NCBI GenBank assembly: GCA_964034945.1
Contig: OZ035960.1
Coordinates: 74,870,585 to 74,934,584, forward strand
Reading direction: 5' to 3'
DNA: 64,000 nt
Source: Chrysopilus asiliformis
Taxonomy: Eukaryota > Arthropoda > Insecta > Diptera > Rhagionidae
Below the pieces are notes generated by a model. It was not told the DNA's origin and made no database searches. It saw only the letters and a list, made by a program, of their open reading frames with translations. Within the stretch, counting starts at the first letter, position 1, and each line of letters opens with the position of its first letter. Below are positions 10,908 through 21,666 of the stretch, piece by piece. The position numbers were made by a program, and so were the translations under genes.

Positions 10908-12006
10908 GGCCGCGTTCAGACGTGGTGGAAACTGGTTGACTTCACCAACTTTCCACTCGATTTTACTGGCCAAACGCTATCGGGTGTATGCGGGGAATTC
11001 ATCTGCTGGCTAGGCCGGGTGAACTTCGTTGAAAACACATACACACATAGAGTTCAATGGTGGGGGTTCACAAAATTTTTCTTGCTACACGCACACATTG
11101 ACACAGCATGTGTAAATACACTGCAGCGCAAAAGTTGAAAAACACTACGTGAGAACGCAAGCAGAGTTTTTCACCCAGAGTAACTCGGTCAGTGTTGCAC
11201 TTTTAGTACAATCGTAATAGATTTAGTACATTTCAAGCTCTAAAAATACCTATTACTTACGTATGCCATTTTTAGCCAAATCTAGTACATTTGGGCCCAA
11301 ACTCAAAATGTATGGATTCTTTCATTATAAACAAACTTTAATTTTGATTCAGCTGCGTGATTTAAAAAAAGAATCTACCTCTCTCTTTTGGAATCTAGTA
11401 TCCTTTTTCGTGAATCTAGTTTATTGTACTCATCATAAAATGCCATACGTATATAGCCTATTTGCTTGTCCCATTCCTGTTGACATCTTTTACCAGTTGT
11501 TCGTTGTTCGTTTGCGCTAAAATTGCTTTTCAGAATGGCATTGTACAGGTAAATTTTGTTTGGTTATGATGTAAGTCCAAAAAACCTAAAAGACATCTCT
11601 TAAGGCATTTTAAAAGGGTCAAGCCTAAGGGAAGCGATGAGCTGCCACTAGAGCCACTGCCCCCAAAGTCCCCCACGGATCAAGAAAACGAGATCCCGTG
11701 GTAAGTCAAACCCAAAATTTTTCTTAAAAGTTTGCAAGTTATGCCGCTTTTTCTTTCTTTCTTCAGTCTGACGAAAGAAAACAAAAAGTGTTATGTCCAA
11801 AAATTCCGCAAAGAATGGTTGCAACAGTTTTCTTGGGTAAAGGATAGGGCTGAATCAGCCTATTGCAAAGTGTGCTCAACAATTATTACTGGCGGATTAA
11901 CAATCTATTACATTTAGTACATTTTAGACAGGCAATTTATTACTTTTCAAAAAAATGAAAGTGCAACACTGAACTCGGTTGATTTCACCTACGTGAGAAC
12001 GCGGCC
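10908..12006. mobile_element. MITE with GGCCGCGTTC ends, carrying a hAT
   Basis: Ends ggccgcgttcagacgtggtg and cacctacgtgagaacgcggcc, flanked on both sides by ATT (10905-10907 and 12007-12009). Between them lies unrelated DNA and the hAT derivative at 11190-11971. No coding sequence of its own is recognised. Confidence 0.65.
11190..11971 (+). mobile_element. hAT derivative with 8-bp TSD and remnant transposase exons
   Basis: Ends CAGTGTTGCACTTT and AAAGTGCAACACTG are flanked by exact 8-bp repeats AACTCGGT (11182-11189 and 11972-11979). The 782-bp element is too short to be autonomous. It retains two + strand exon pieces. One, up to about 11699, ends at a gtaagt donor. The second starts after the ttctttcttcag acceptor (about 11767) and reads KFRKEWLQQFSW then AYCKVC. 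The latter is the typical N-terminal zinc-binding (BED/TTF-like) start of a hAT transposase family. The catalytic core is deleted. Confidence 0.85.
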
Positions 12007-12106
12007 ATTGGCTGGATGCGAACTACATGGTGGGGGAAACAAAATCGATCGCAGCGCACGAAGTGCTAAAATTGACAACTTCGGGCGAGAAATTGTCACT
12101 GTCAGT

Positions 12107-12254
12107 GAAACCTGGTAAAATCTGGTTCGCATATTTTTAAAAGGAAAATTAAAATGGGTTACGGAACGTGTTGTGTAGTGAAACCTGGTAAAATCTGGTT
12201 GTTCGCATATTTTTAAAAGGAAAATTAAAATGGGTTACGGAACGTGTTGTGTAG
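12107..12254 (+). repeat. Tandem duplication of 76 bp
   Basis: The segment beginning gtgaaacctggtaaaatctg and running through atgggttacggaacgtgttg occurs twice in tandem, with ATG codons at 12154 and 12230 (76 bp apart). The second copy has two extra bases (gt) after atctggtt. The duplication spans the presumed translation start of the THAP-like exon that follows. Confidence 0.85.
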
Positions 12255-12359
12255 TGAGAACAATGGACTGAACAAGAACTACAAATTCTACAAATTTCCA
12301 AGAGCGAGTTGGAAATTAGATCAACGAAACAAATGGATAGCTGCTGTAAAGAGGAAAAA
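12230..12359 (+). pseudogene. THAP-domain-like first exon, frameshifted
   Basis: From ATG 12230 the frame reads MGYGTCCVV, then hits a stop after a probable 1-bp shift. In the shifted frame it continues NGLNKNYKFYKFPRASW and NKWIAAVKRK. The KFP motif, the Trp and the spacing fit the N-terminal half of a THAP C2CH zinc finger (found in host regulators and P-element transposases). The second zinc Cys appears lost. The piece ends at a consensus donor gtaagc (12360). The downstream exon is not identified. It may be a host pseudogene or a P-like transposon relic. Confidence 0.5.
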
Positions 12360-12369
12360 GTAAGCCAAC

Positions 12370-12581
12370 CTATGAAATGAAATTTTCACATTCTGGGAAG
12401 TAACACGGCGAATAATTCGAGCTTTAATTGTGGTGATGTTAGGATCATTTTGTCGCACTTCTTCCACTTGTCGTACATGTTCAGCCAGAACCAAATTTTT
12501 TCCCTTTATTGGAGTCTGAGGTTGAAAGGCGATGTCGTGTGTGACAGCTTGAAAGCCGGGGTTGATAACTAATAAACTCAT
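12370..12581 (-). other. Possible exon, unidentified product
   Basis: A minus-strand open stretch of about 70 codons begins at an ATG at 12581 after a pyrimidine-rich acceptor-like tract. It contains NLVLAEHVRQVEEVRQND and IKARIIRRVTSQNVKIS. The last part faintly resembles sequence found upstream of SWIM-type zinc fingers in uncharacterised insect proteins. No zinc ligands are visible, and it converges with the THAP-like exon on the other strand. Treat as a weak candidate. Confidence 0.2.
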
Positions 12582-13080
12582 ATTTACTAAAAATCTAAAA
12601 AAAAACGTTTAATAATTATCAACACCAGACTTGTAAAAGCTTTTACAATTTGTTGAATTTTATTCACTTGCGATTTACATACCGATTTCTTCTCACATCT
12701 TGTTTCGAAATTATTTATTTGTTTGATTCTCGTTCGGTCATTCAAATGTCAAAAATTACGCCCTAGTTGCAACCACTAGATGGCGCTGCCATCACGCACC
12801 CAGCCAATAGCGGTCAAAAATTTGTATTCTATTTACACAACCCTTGCACCAACATCATCATGCTTCCGCGAAATACACTAAAAATAAACGAAATTAACAC
12901 GAAAACTAAATTTTCCACCGAAATTGAAGGTTTGTTTTGATTTTTAACTAACTGACTGCTGAGATTCAAATTTGTGTATTGCCATTGTGCGATTTTTTTA
13001 TGGTTTTTTCGAGGCGCATTACAACTAATTACGCATTACATCTGAGATGTGGCAACACCTGAGATGAGGCTGCACACATT
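12582..13080. other. No gene seen
   Basis: AT-rich sequence without a supported ORF, RNA or complete transposon end pair. The next feature is the palindromic MITE at 13083. Confidence 0.4.
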
Positions 13081-13082
13081 AA

Positions 13083-13223
13083 GGCCTACCCTACACACGG
13101 CAACTTTAGGCGGCGACTTTTCTAAAGTATAGGCGAGAGAAGTGAGGGAAGCGGTGCCCCTCACTTCTCTCGCCTATACTTAAGAAAAGTCGCCGCTTAA
13201 AGTTGCCGCGTGTAGGGTAGGCC
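13083..13223. mobile_element. Fully palindromic PIF/Harbinger-like MITE, copy 1
   Basis: A 141-bp element that is nearly self-complementary end to end: ggcctaccctacacacggca pairs with its complement at the other end, and the arms meet around aagcggtgcccc. TSD TAA at 13080-13082 and 13224-13226. A second copy lies at 19599-19740. RNA from it would fold into a hairpin of about 65 bp. Confidence 0.88.
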
Positions 13224-13715
13224 TAATAACGCAGTATTCCCACAGAAATTGAAATCGCCGGCATGTCGCTTGTTGTCTTTCTCTCAAACTAAATATTTTA
13301 TGAGAACTTTCTTATCTATATTAGGTACTCATTGGCAAAACACTATAATACGAGACTCCATACCAGCAAAGGAACACCTTCTTGCTACATTACGGTTTTC
13401 GGCAACCGGTCAAAGCTTCGAAGATTTGAAGTTCTCACCTGCTCCGGATTTTTTGGATGTTCCCATTTTATTATTTCCGATCGAGGTGGTCATATTGTCG
13501 GCAGTCAGCAACGTACTAACTGCGCCATGTATGCGTAAACATTGTTATCCATGAGAATGCATGTATGCGGTATGATAATTGGGCCTGACGGCTTTCAAAC
13601 ACTTTTGTTTTGTCATACATGCATGCGCAAACAGGAATACTTGCCCATCCGCCATCAAATTGGCGTGCGCAACACCGATGTATGTCACACATGTATCTCT
13701 TGGATGGGGCCCTTA

Positions 13716-14546
13716 CCCCACGGTTCCATTAGACTTTTTTCCAGATTGTATTTAAATCCAATCACGAAAAAATCTAATGGAGACTCAAAAAATCTTGCAT
13801 CATGATTTAAATCTCCGTACTGTCATGATTTTTTCGGCTGCTGAAAAGTAGGATTTTTTTTTACATTTGTTCAGTCAAATTGGCTGATTTCTAGTTGGCT
13901 GCCCTTGATTACCTCCTGGTTGACATTTCTAAGTACGCTATGGAGACACAATAAAAATGAAAAATCATGACTGAAAATGCCCACGCGCTGATTTTTTTAT
14001 TCGCCAAAATATGGAGTGGGGGAAAAATCATGATTCTAAAAAGTCTAACACGCCATCCAGACCTGCCGGAAACTCTGACATAGATGTTAGCACAAATGTC
14101 ATTAGAAAAGTCTGTTGTGACGTAGGTGGGCTGCTGATTATGGCATGACATTTCAGTTCCAAAAATGCGTTGAGCAATAAACAACTCAGAGTAGTAAATA
14201 TGACGATCTGCGATTTCACTTTTTTCTTTAAAATCTCCGCACTAAAATGAAATTCGGCCTCCTGCTGCCCCCACGATGCATTTTTCAAATCATTTTTTTG
14301 TAAAAATTACTTTTAAACAGTATTCGTTTATAACACACAGCCACTCTGCACGTGAAAAATTAGAATCCGCCATCTTAAATTCCATTTATGTCCCCATTTA
14401 TGTTAGCAAAGATGTCAGCAAAAAATGTTAGACTTTTATGTCGTAACAGCTGACATTTCAATCTTCACTAGACATAACATCAGACGTGACAGCGACACTG
14501 ACATCATTCATGGCAGGTGTGGATTAGTAGTAATGGAACCGTGGGG
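13716..14546. mobile_element. PIF/Harbinger-like MITE (831 bp)
   Basis: Ends CCCCACGGTTCCATTA and TAATGGAACCGTGGGG are perfect complements, flanked by TTA at 13713-13715 and 14547-14549. No transposase motif was found in the interior reading frames. Confidence 0.82.
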
Positions 14547-14549
14547 TTA

Positions 14550-15890
14550 AAGTTGATCGACTTAATAAACAGAGTGAGGTCAATCTGGAATGAGCTTTTA
14601 GTGCTGTTTTTCAAAACATTTTCTTATAATCACAAATCCACAAAATAACAACTGAAACCTTCTAACACGGAATATTTCTTATTGTTTGAGGATCAAAACA
14701 TTTTAATCAATTAAATTGAAAACAAAATAAAAAATTCCTCATGATACATACAAATTCCAATCCAATTTCGAAAATGGACGTTTTGCAGGATCCATATTCG
14801 AACAAAAGTGAGGACTGACTAGAGTGACTATATACAATTAGACTGGGGTAATCGGAAAACTGTCGAAAAGTTTCGAACAGTCTTATTTCGAAAATTTTGT
14901 TGAAAAATCATCTTTGCTTTTAGTTTTTTTTAAAAATATTTTTTTTGCTTCATCTATAAAAACAGTACCTACTTAAATGAACCGATAAAAAAAATTTTTT
15001 GCTCAAATCTGTGATATTGAGCAAAAAATTCAAAAATTTTAATTCGCCCTGTGGTAAAGACTGAAGTATAAAGCCGGCCATACATTATGAGACTTGTTCT
15101 AAAAACATGTTGTACAGCTTGTTGTGGCGGAGGCAAAACAGGGTTTTGATTTTTGTCGGAACTAAAATTTGGTACTGCAACCGGCCTATACACGATCCAA
15201 CATTGCCTACAACCGAACCAAGTAGTACAAGTCTCATAATTTATGGCCGCTTAATGGACCTCAGCAATAGCGATAGCAAAAATAAAAATGCTGTCGTGTG
15301 AAATACTTGACTCGCCGATAGACAGAATGATTTTTTTTTGTTTTCACTGAAATTAATTTTTTTTGTTTATTTTTGACAAACGATTTCATTAAAAAGTTTT
15401 CTTTATTAATTATTCGTTGAATTGCTTCCAAATCACGCTTTTTTCCAAGCCACAAAATATCGGATATCCAAAATATTGCGCAGTGGAAACAGTAATATTA
15501 AATTACAGACCTACGCGACACCAAGATAATTTTCACTAAAGCTAGAACCTGAATCGTACGTCCATGCGTCCGTCACGTTGACAGTTCGAGTAGAATCAAC
15601 GGGCTGCTATGAGTACTCCCCTAATAATACGTTTTCCGATGCGGCAACCGCATAGAGTAGGCCGAATTTCTACTTTTACATGCGGCAACGCACGGAAATG
15701 TCAATTCGCAAAAAAGTTTGTTTACGATTTAAGCAATTTAAGTATGGAACAAATTGAAAGTAATTGTTTCGACGATAAACTAATAGAAGAAGTGCAAAAC
15801 AATGAATTAACTCCAGATTCGTTACCGTACCCAACTGTCACCGCATCGAATTGTCAACCGGACGCACGCATCGATGTACGATTCAGGTTC
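14550..15890. other. No identified gene; one small MITE
   Basis: At 15071-15252 a MITE-like pair of ends is visible (aagccggccatacattatga against ataatttatggccgctt, with gagacttgt/acaagtctc inside). A 95-codon + strand ORF starts at 15609 (STPLIIRFPMRQPHRVG) but resembles nothing I can name and has no supporting splice signals. The rest is AT-rich filler. Confidence 0.35.
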
Positions 15891-16145
15891 TAGCATTAAG
15901 AGGCTCTTATCTATTATGCATAAGGCTGTATCTATCCTTTATTTTACAGGTTTATCCTGTATTTTTGAGTGCAATCCTGTATTTTTTTCTATCCTGTATT
16001 TTTCCTGTATTTTATTTTCGATCCTGTTTTTTTTTCAAAAACCTGTATTTATCTTGTATTTGCCTGTATAACCGAGATTTAATGAGGAAAATATAGTATA
16101 TCGTTCCTGTTTTGCTCAGACTAGCACAAATGTTATGAACATTTA

Positions 16146-16544
16146 TGCGGCAGTGACACGACGCTGTTTTGCCAGCGCTGCTAGCTGTTTGGCTGTTAGC
16201 AGCCGTTTCAGCAGCACCGTGTGAACCCTAGTAGGCTGCTACTAACAGCAGCAGCGCGATGATTTTAGCAGCGCTATTGAAGTAGAGACCGTTCTACTTT
16301 GCCAGCGCTACTAGGGATCACGTGACCCTGTTGCATGGTTACTGAGCTGTCAAAAGTCTGATAAGTGGAAAAGTTTGTTTATTTTAAGTTGTTATTATAC
16401 GTTTATTTATTTAAATTTGTGTGTTACGTTTATTATTTAAAAAATCGCCCAAATTCAAATGTCAAACGACGGTTTTGCTGTTTGCCAGCGCTACTAACCC
16501 AATATCTAGCAGCGCTGGCAAAACAGAGTCATGTGACTGCCGCA
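16146..16544. mobile_element. PIF/Harbinger-like MITE (399 bp)
   Basis: Ends TGCGGCAGTGACAC and GTGACTGCCGCA continue inward with ctgttttgccagcgctgcta against tagcagcgctggcaaaacag. TSD TTA at 16143-16145 and 16545-16547. Extra copies of tgccagcgctactag occur inside. Confidence 0.83.
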
Positions 16545-17054
16545 TTAGGCACTCTACTCGTAGCGACTAGAGAATAAATAGCCTCTCGCAAGAAACAGTT
16601 CGTTTTGTGTGTCCGAATATAAATTTTATATTCAATTTATAAACTGAAACATTGAAATATTAAAAGCGATTCTCACGATCAAAACCAATATGAAACTATC
16701 TTGCTTGGAATTCTATGAATTCCTGACGTCGCAGCCTGAAATGCTTCGGAAAATAGCTTCTAAAGATAAATACAACACGTGAGTTGATAATAAAACTCAC
16801 GAAATTGACAATGGGCGCATTCACGGTACTCAACGGTTGAGAGATTTGCTCAACAGTTGAGAGATTTACTCATCATAACCACTGATCGGACGCCATTTTT
16901 TGTATCGGAAAATTACTGCGATACTCTTCTGCTCAACCGATGGATTGAGTATTTTGACAGATAACAACTGGCGTTTTTTGGAAAAACAAAATATTTGAAA
17001 AAACAGAATGGCTTTTCTGGATCAAATTTACAAATTAAATGATATGGAATGTAA

Positions 17055-18305
17055 AGCTAGCATCAGACGAGCACACAAAACCTTAACACGTGTGATGACT
17101 GACGTCACGAAAAAAACTCAAAACACATCTGACACGACACGTCCTTACACTTGAAAAGTGTTGCTATCAGACGGTGTGATTTTTTTTTCCACACAATCGG
17201 ATTTTTGTCCCAAAACGTGTTAACGTCGCTAGTCTTCCCACGAAATTTTGTCACACAATTACACACTGTGTGACGTAGATTGAGTAGTTATCAGACGGAG
17301 TGAAAAGCCTTAAAACGTGTGATGATGAAAGACGTTTGACAGCAGTCGAAATCGTCTGACACACTGATTTGCTATCAGACGGTGTGATAGCTCTCTGACA
17401 TTTTGTGTATTTTTCTCGGTCATTGCTGGTCAAAATTGTGCGCTATTTTAAATTTGTGAAGAAAAATAAAATTAAATTAAAATGTCAAAAAGGAAATATG
17501 AGGAGATGTTGGATATGGAGGTTTTGGCAGCCTATATTTTGAAAAGCAGTGACGACGACGACGACGAGTCAATGGCTCGAAAGTGCAGTTGTTGGACAAA
17601 GGATTGGGTGTCGCGTCGCGAGAAGGAGGGTTTTTTTTGCCAAATTGATGGTGGAATTGCGCTCTGAAGAACTCGAATTGTATCGGAATTTCTTACGGAT
17701 GTCGGTCGGTCAATTCGATAATTTGCTAACAATTGGTGAAGTCGCAGATAGAAACATAACAAAAGCTATAATTGAAAACCCGTTTGGTGATATGGCATTG
17801 TTTGAAGTTTAATTGAACAGCGAACAGTTGTATCAAAATTCCACTTTGAAGTCAAACTTTTCAATAGGATTTTTTTAAAACTTGTTCCAATTGGCTTTTC
17901 ATGTATGGAACTTTAATGTAGAATCATGTCCTAAACAACTTTTGTTCTTGCACTTTTTTGATAAGATGCGCCGTTTTTAAGATATTCGCTATAACACAGT
18001 GCGTGTGAAATGGCACGAATTCATGCCAGTTTACACATTGGGACATTTTCCCACAGTCTTAACACAGACCGAAAAATGTCATCGCACATACCACGTTTTA
18101 CACAGGGTTATCAGACGGAGGCAAAATTCGTTTAACACACGTCAAAAAAATTGTTGTAACACAGGTTATAACACGGTGTGTAAACAAAAATTCTGTCACA
18201 ATTTAAGTTATCAGACGGTGTTAACTGGTGTTACAATTTTGTGACGTCAAAATTACGTCAGTCATCACACGTGTTAAGGTTTTGTGTGCTCGTCTGATGC
18301 TAGCT
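17055..18305 (+). mobile_element. PIF/Harbinger element B with broken nuclease gene
   Basis: Long TIRs (agctagcatcagacgagcac and complement) with TSD TAA at 17052-17054 and 18306-18308. From 17482 the + strand reads MSKRKYEEMLDMEVLAAYIL, an acidic run and DWVSRREKEGFF. After a frameshift near the T-run at 17630 it reads MVELRSEELELYRNFLRM and SVGQFDNLL. This matches the N-terminal region of HARBI1-like transposases. The catalytic DDE part is absent, replaced by a mini-me/DINE-like fragment at 17753-17990. Confidence 0.85.
17753..17990 (-). mobile_element. mini-me/DINE-like repeat fragment, copy 2
   Basis: Reverse-oriented tail half of the family: acataacaaaagctataatt, then aaaacccgtttggtgatatg, through to gagatattcgc. 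It lacks the GTCY tract and the other end. Its position inside element B makes it the innermost of four nested insertions. Confidence 0.7.
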
Positions 18306-18971
18306 TAATATTTTCGAAACTCCGGAGGTGCATCACAGATTACAAACTGATAAGTTGCATTTTATTAGTTTACAAGAGATGGAAATATTTCCAATCGTTT
18401 AAAGAAATTTTTCATTCCGCACTTTCACCGATTCACGGCCTTTAAATATTTCATGCGCAAATAAAAATGTTTGCACTAAATCAGGAATCTGTTGCAATGT
18501 TTGTGGTAACATCATCTTCAGCTAAAAACTCCAAAAACCAGTGGTTTTCCATAATTCCAACTAACAATTTTCACACAACAAATTTTCGTTCCATTTGTCT
18601 ATGACAAGATTGACAGATATCAGCTGTGTAATGTATCGAGGTATTCACGAGAACTCATCGAAATTTACTCAACTGTTGAGTGTTCGTGAATGCGCCCAAT
18701 GACGACAAAAGCAATGATTTTACACTTAATCAATGATACAATAATAATTACATTCACAAGTGTATTGCATTTTGTATGTAAATTTTTTTCAAATAAATGA
18801 CTTGGAACTGTATCCTGTATTTTGAAAAATTTATGCTGTAAAATCCTGTAAAATCCTTAATTTTCGCAGGTTTATCTTGTATTTTAGCCAAAATGAGATG
18901 GGAGCCTTAATTATGCAGAATTGAGGGGATAATTTGTCTGCTGTGTTGCTACATTCATATTCCTATGATAA

Positions 18972-19478
18972 CCGCCATCGCACACTTCAACTAAGCTATA
19001 TGAGCGAGGCTAGCTATAGTTACATAGCCTAGCTTGGTTAGCTCACCTCGTTGCACACTTGAGCTAAGCTACGCGGCGATATTTTCGGTAAATATATGCA
19101 TTTTTCCACTTTATCTGCAGCCATTTTTAGATATAAATTATTTAACGCGATTGAAAATATTCCGCAAAAGAATTCAATTTTCACGTTTTCCTTACACTTT
19201 TATGTCCACAAAATACTACACTTTTGCAAACACCGATTCTACACTGTATAACGCCGAAAATATTTATATGTGAGTGTCAGCGATGCCAGCGAAGTCGTTC
19301 GCGTAGTTGAGGTCTGAACTACGCGAGCGAGCTTAGTCCGCGTCGCCCATGACTACGCGATGTAGTTTCATAGTTTCGCTGAAGTGTGCGGTCGCCAATG
19401 CAAATGCTAAGGATTTTACTTTCAGCGAGAAACTTAGCTCACGTAGTTGAGTCGCTTAGCTGAAGTGTGCAATGGCGG
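18972..19478. mobile_element. PIF/Harbinger-like MITE (507 bp)
   Basis: Ends CCGCCATCGCACACTTCA and TGAAGTGTGCAATGGCGG, with TSD TAA at 18969-18971 and 19479-19481. Internal blocks with gctaagc/gcttagc repeats occur at both ends. A truncated relative is at 3245-3420. Confidence 0.82.
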
Positions 19479-19598
19479 TAATGGTGTCAAAAACTGTTAT
19501 ATGTGGCTCACCGTCCGACTGTCAAAAACAAATGAAAACCAAATACATTCACAACAAAGTGTGCGTAATTGTATGTGAAGGACAACATTGTCGCCTTA

Positions 19599-19740
19599 GG
19601 CCTACCCTACACACGGCAACTTTAAGCGGCGACTTTTCTTAAGTATAGGCGAGAGAAGTGAGGGGCCACCGCTTCCCTCACTTCTCTCGCCTATACTTTA
19701 GAAAAGTCGCCGCTTAAAGTTGCCGCGTGTAGGGTAGGCC
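19599..19740. mobile_element. Fully palindromic PIF/Harbinger-like MITE, copy 2
   Basis: Nearly identical to 13083-13223 but with its central segment inverted. Ends GGCCTACCCTACACACGG and complement, TSD TTA at 19596-19598 and 19741-19743. It lies about 440 bp upstream of the ARMH3 start codon. Confidence 0.88.
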
Positions 19741-20182
19741 TTAATCTGCAAATGCCGTAAATGTTGTGGCGTAGAAAGTTAACTCTATGAAACTCTGCTT
19801 TTGAGTAGAGTTGAGCCAAGTCTGATATTCATCATTCAGTAACTCGAGTAACATTAGCCACAGTAAACTACAAGCATATAGGAACGAGTTTCAGTCAACC
19901 ACGCATAATAAAGGAACGCAATCCCGTGTCTGACAACTCTGAAAAAACGTCAAAGATTTTGTTGAATTGCTAATATTAATTGACGTAGGAGGGATATCGA
20001 GCGGTATGTTAGCGCCAAATTGGCAATTTCGAAGAATGTTCTATTAGTAAATTGCTAATTTATTGACTGATTTTTCAAAAAAAATATTTTCTTAGCTGAA
20101 AAGATACACATTTGTGATAAGCAACTGATAATACAGCTAAATAATTTGTACGAAGGTCAATAATTTGGATTACTTTCGAAAT

Positions 20183-21007
20183 ATGTCGTCGCGCAAAAGG
20201 AGTGGATCCGGCTCTTCCAAACGTCCGAAGGAAAAGGTTGTCTACATTTACGAGTTACTTTTGCATGTAGGTCGTGATGATCCGATGACGGACAATCCCG
20301 AGTTTTGGGACGAGTTTTTCTTATTGCAGCCAAATATCGATAGTCTCGAGAATGAGATTGCGAAGCTGAGTATTGAACAATTGCTTAATGCAAAAAACAA
20401 AATCAATTTGATGTTCTCGAAGTGTATTGAAATGACGCGTTCCAGTACGCAGTAATTCATGTATATCTTGTCTAGAAATTAATTAATTTCCAATATTTAG
20501 CTCACCCACAGAGGCTGTGTAACAGCCTTAGGTCTTTATGCGGTTTGTTTTATGCCATGTTTAAAAAGTCTGCTACCGATCCGAGCTTTGATTTGCTTCA
20601 GATGATTTTTAATCTTCACGACATGGAACAAAAAATGAGAACTTTACTAAACCAGTGTAACATCATATTAAGAGGTCACCTTTGCGGTATTGTAAATTTC
20701 AACCTAATTTTGTTATAAACATTTTAGACGATGTTTCCGAAAACGCAATATTCATGTGTTTGAAATTACTATTGGTTATCGTAACTGGATTTGATAACAT
20801 TTCTCAAAACATACTTCTGGAATATGTAATGATAAATAGCTTATTCGAATCATTTTTACGATTATTGAGTGATTCTTCGTTACGAAACCAGCATGGCCAT
20901 GATGTAGTTATATTATTAACTGTGCTTGTAAATTATAGAAAATATGAAGTCGCAAATCCATATATTGTTCAACTGTCTATATTAGCCGATGAACTTGCAC
21001 TAAATGG
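20183..21007 (+). CDS. ARMH3: ARMH3 homolog, exons 1-3 (N-terminal part)
   Basis: Armadillo-like helical domain protein (C10orf76/UPF0668). In vertebrates it acts at the Golgi with GBF1 and PI4KB. Inferred exons: 20183-20444 (donor gtacgc), 20501-20686 (donor gtattg) and 20728-21007 (donor gtgagt). Exon 1 holds [13 protein letters not shown] and [11 protein letters not shown]. Exon 2 has [16 protein letters not shown]. Exon 3 has [18 protein letters not shown] and [18 protein letters not shown], all family hallmarks. I chose ATG 20183 as the first in-frame Met. The first donor is weak but gives family-like spacing before HP. Intron 2 is 41 bp with this donor, or 53 bp with a gtcacc donor at 20675; both keep frame. 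Exon 3 ends in phase 2. Confidence 0.92.
20687..20727 (+). other. ARMH3: Very short ARMH3 intron 2
   Basis: gtattg ... attttag, 41 bp. The alternative donor (gtcacc, 20675) makes it 53 bp and removes four residues. The longer exon gives the residue spacing ([15 protein letters not shown]) expected for the family and a total of about 687 aa, close to the 689 aa of the human protein as I recall it. Confidence 0.55.
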
Positions 21008-21666
21008 GTGAGTTGTTTGATACTTTTTACCTATTTATCACAATTAAGAAATATGTGTGAAATTGATGTCAATTTTTTAATACTAACCAGGAAAGTTCCG
21101 AGGTGTCTGCCTCCGATTTTGATGAACCTTTTATATGTTGTAGAGGAGTGAAAAATAGGGGATTAATATACAAATGGAAAACCGCCGTTTTCCATTAGAT
21201 GCCGCTAGCAGTAAAATACTGGGCAAAAATGTCGGAGTAGAAACGTCAAATGAAGCTAGGCATCTGGCAACAACTTATCATTAAATTTTCATTGGTGTCA
21301 TATATTTTTTACGCGTGAAAATGTCGAAATTTGAGCCAAATGCGCGTAATTTGCGTGAAGTTGCCTTCAATTCGAAAAATGCCCTAAATTTTGAAAAAAA
21401 AACGACGGGTTTCTATTTGTACTTCCAATGTATCTGCTTATTTCGTGCTTAGTGGGTGACCCGAAAATTATGCAATTTTAAATTTTTCGTCAATTTCTCC
21501 GAAACTATGTGTTCGATTTCAATGAAATTTCAAAGATACATTTATTTTAGCAAGAGAAAATAACTCACAAAGATTTACATTTTTGACATTTTTTCATGGT
21601 TAAAATTATACAAAATTTGTTTTAAAAAGATATTGTATATCTTGAAAACCGTCGATTCTGTTTTAA

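Larger units (their letters stand above)
16813..18697. mobile_element. Element A of a nested stack
   Basis: Ends GGGCGCATTCACG and CGTGAATGCGCCC are perfect complements, flanked by AAT (16810-16812 and 18698-18700). A short + strand frame, MAFLDQIYKLNDMEC, at 16999 is broken at TAA by element B (17055-18305) and continues after it with IFETPEVHHRLQ. The coding piece was therefore open before B inserted. Its family is not recognised beyond the PIF/Harbinger-like ends. Confidence 0.7.
15896..18905. mobile_element. Possible decayed transposon hosting nested elements
   Basis: Both ends carry clusters of atcctgtattt-like repeats in opposite orientation (15945-16075 and 18808-18895) near weak terminal repeats (aggctcttatct and agatgggagcct). 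Such subterminal repeats are usual for hAT and related elements. At 16690-16778 an ATG exon (MKLSCLEFYEFLTSQPEML...) ends at a good donor, gtgagt. The family is not identified and the boundaries are uncertain. It contains the elements at 16146-16544 and 16813-18697. Confidence 0.35.

Noticed and set aside
15609..15893. 95-codon ORF
   Set aside because: Unrecognised, with no splice or expression evidence; mentioned only in the description of the region.
20501..20514. Alternative exon 2 start at 20514 using donor gtaatt at 20449
   Set aside because: It keeps frame and has a better donor, but it removes the HPQR residues whose position fits the family; transcripts would settle it.
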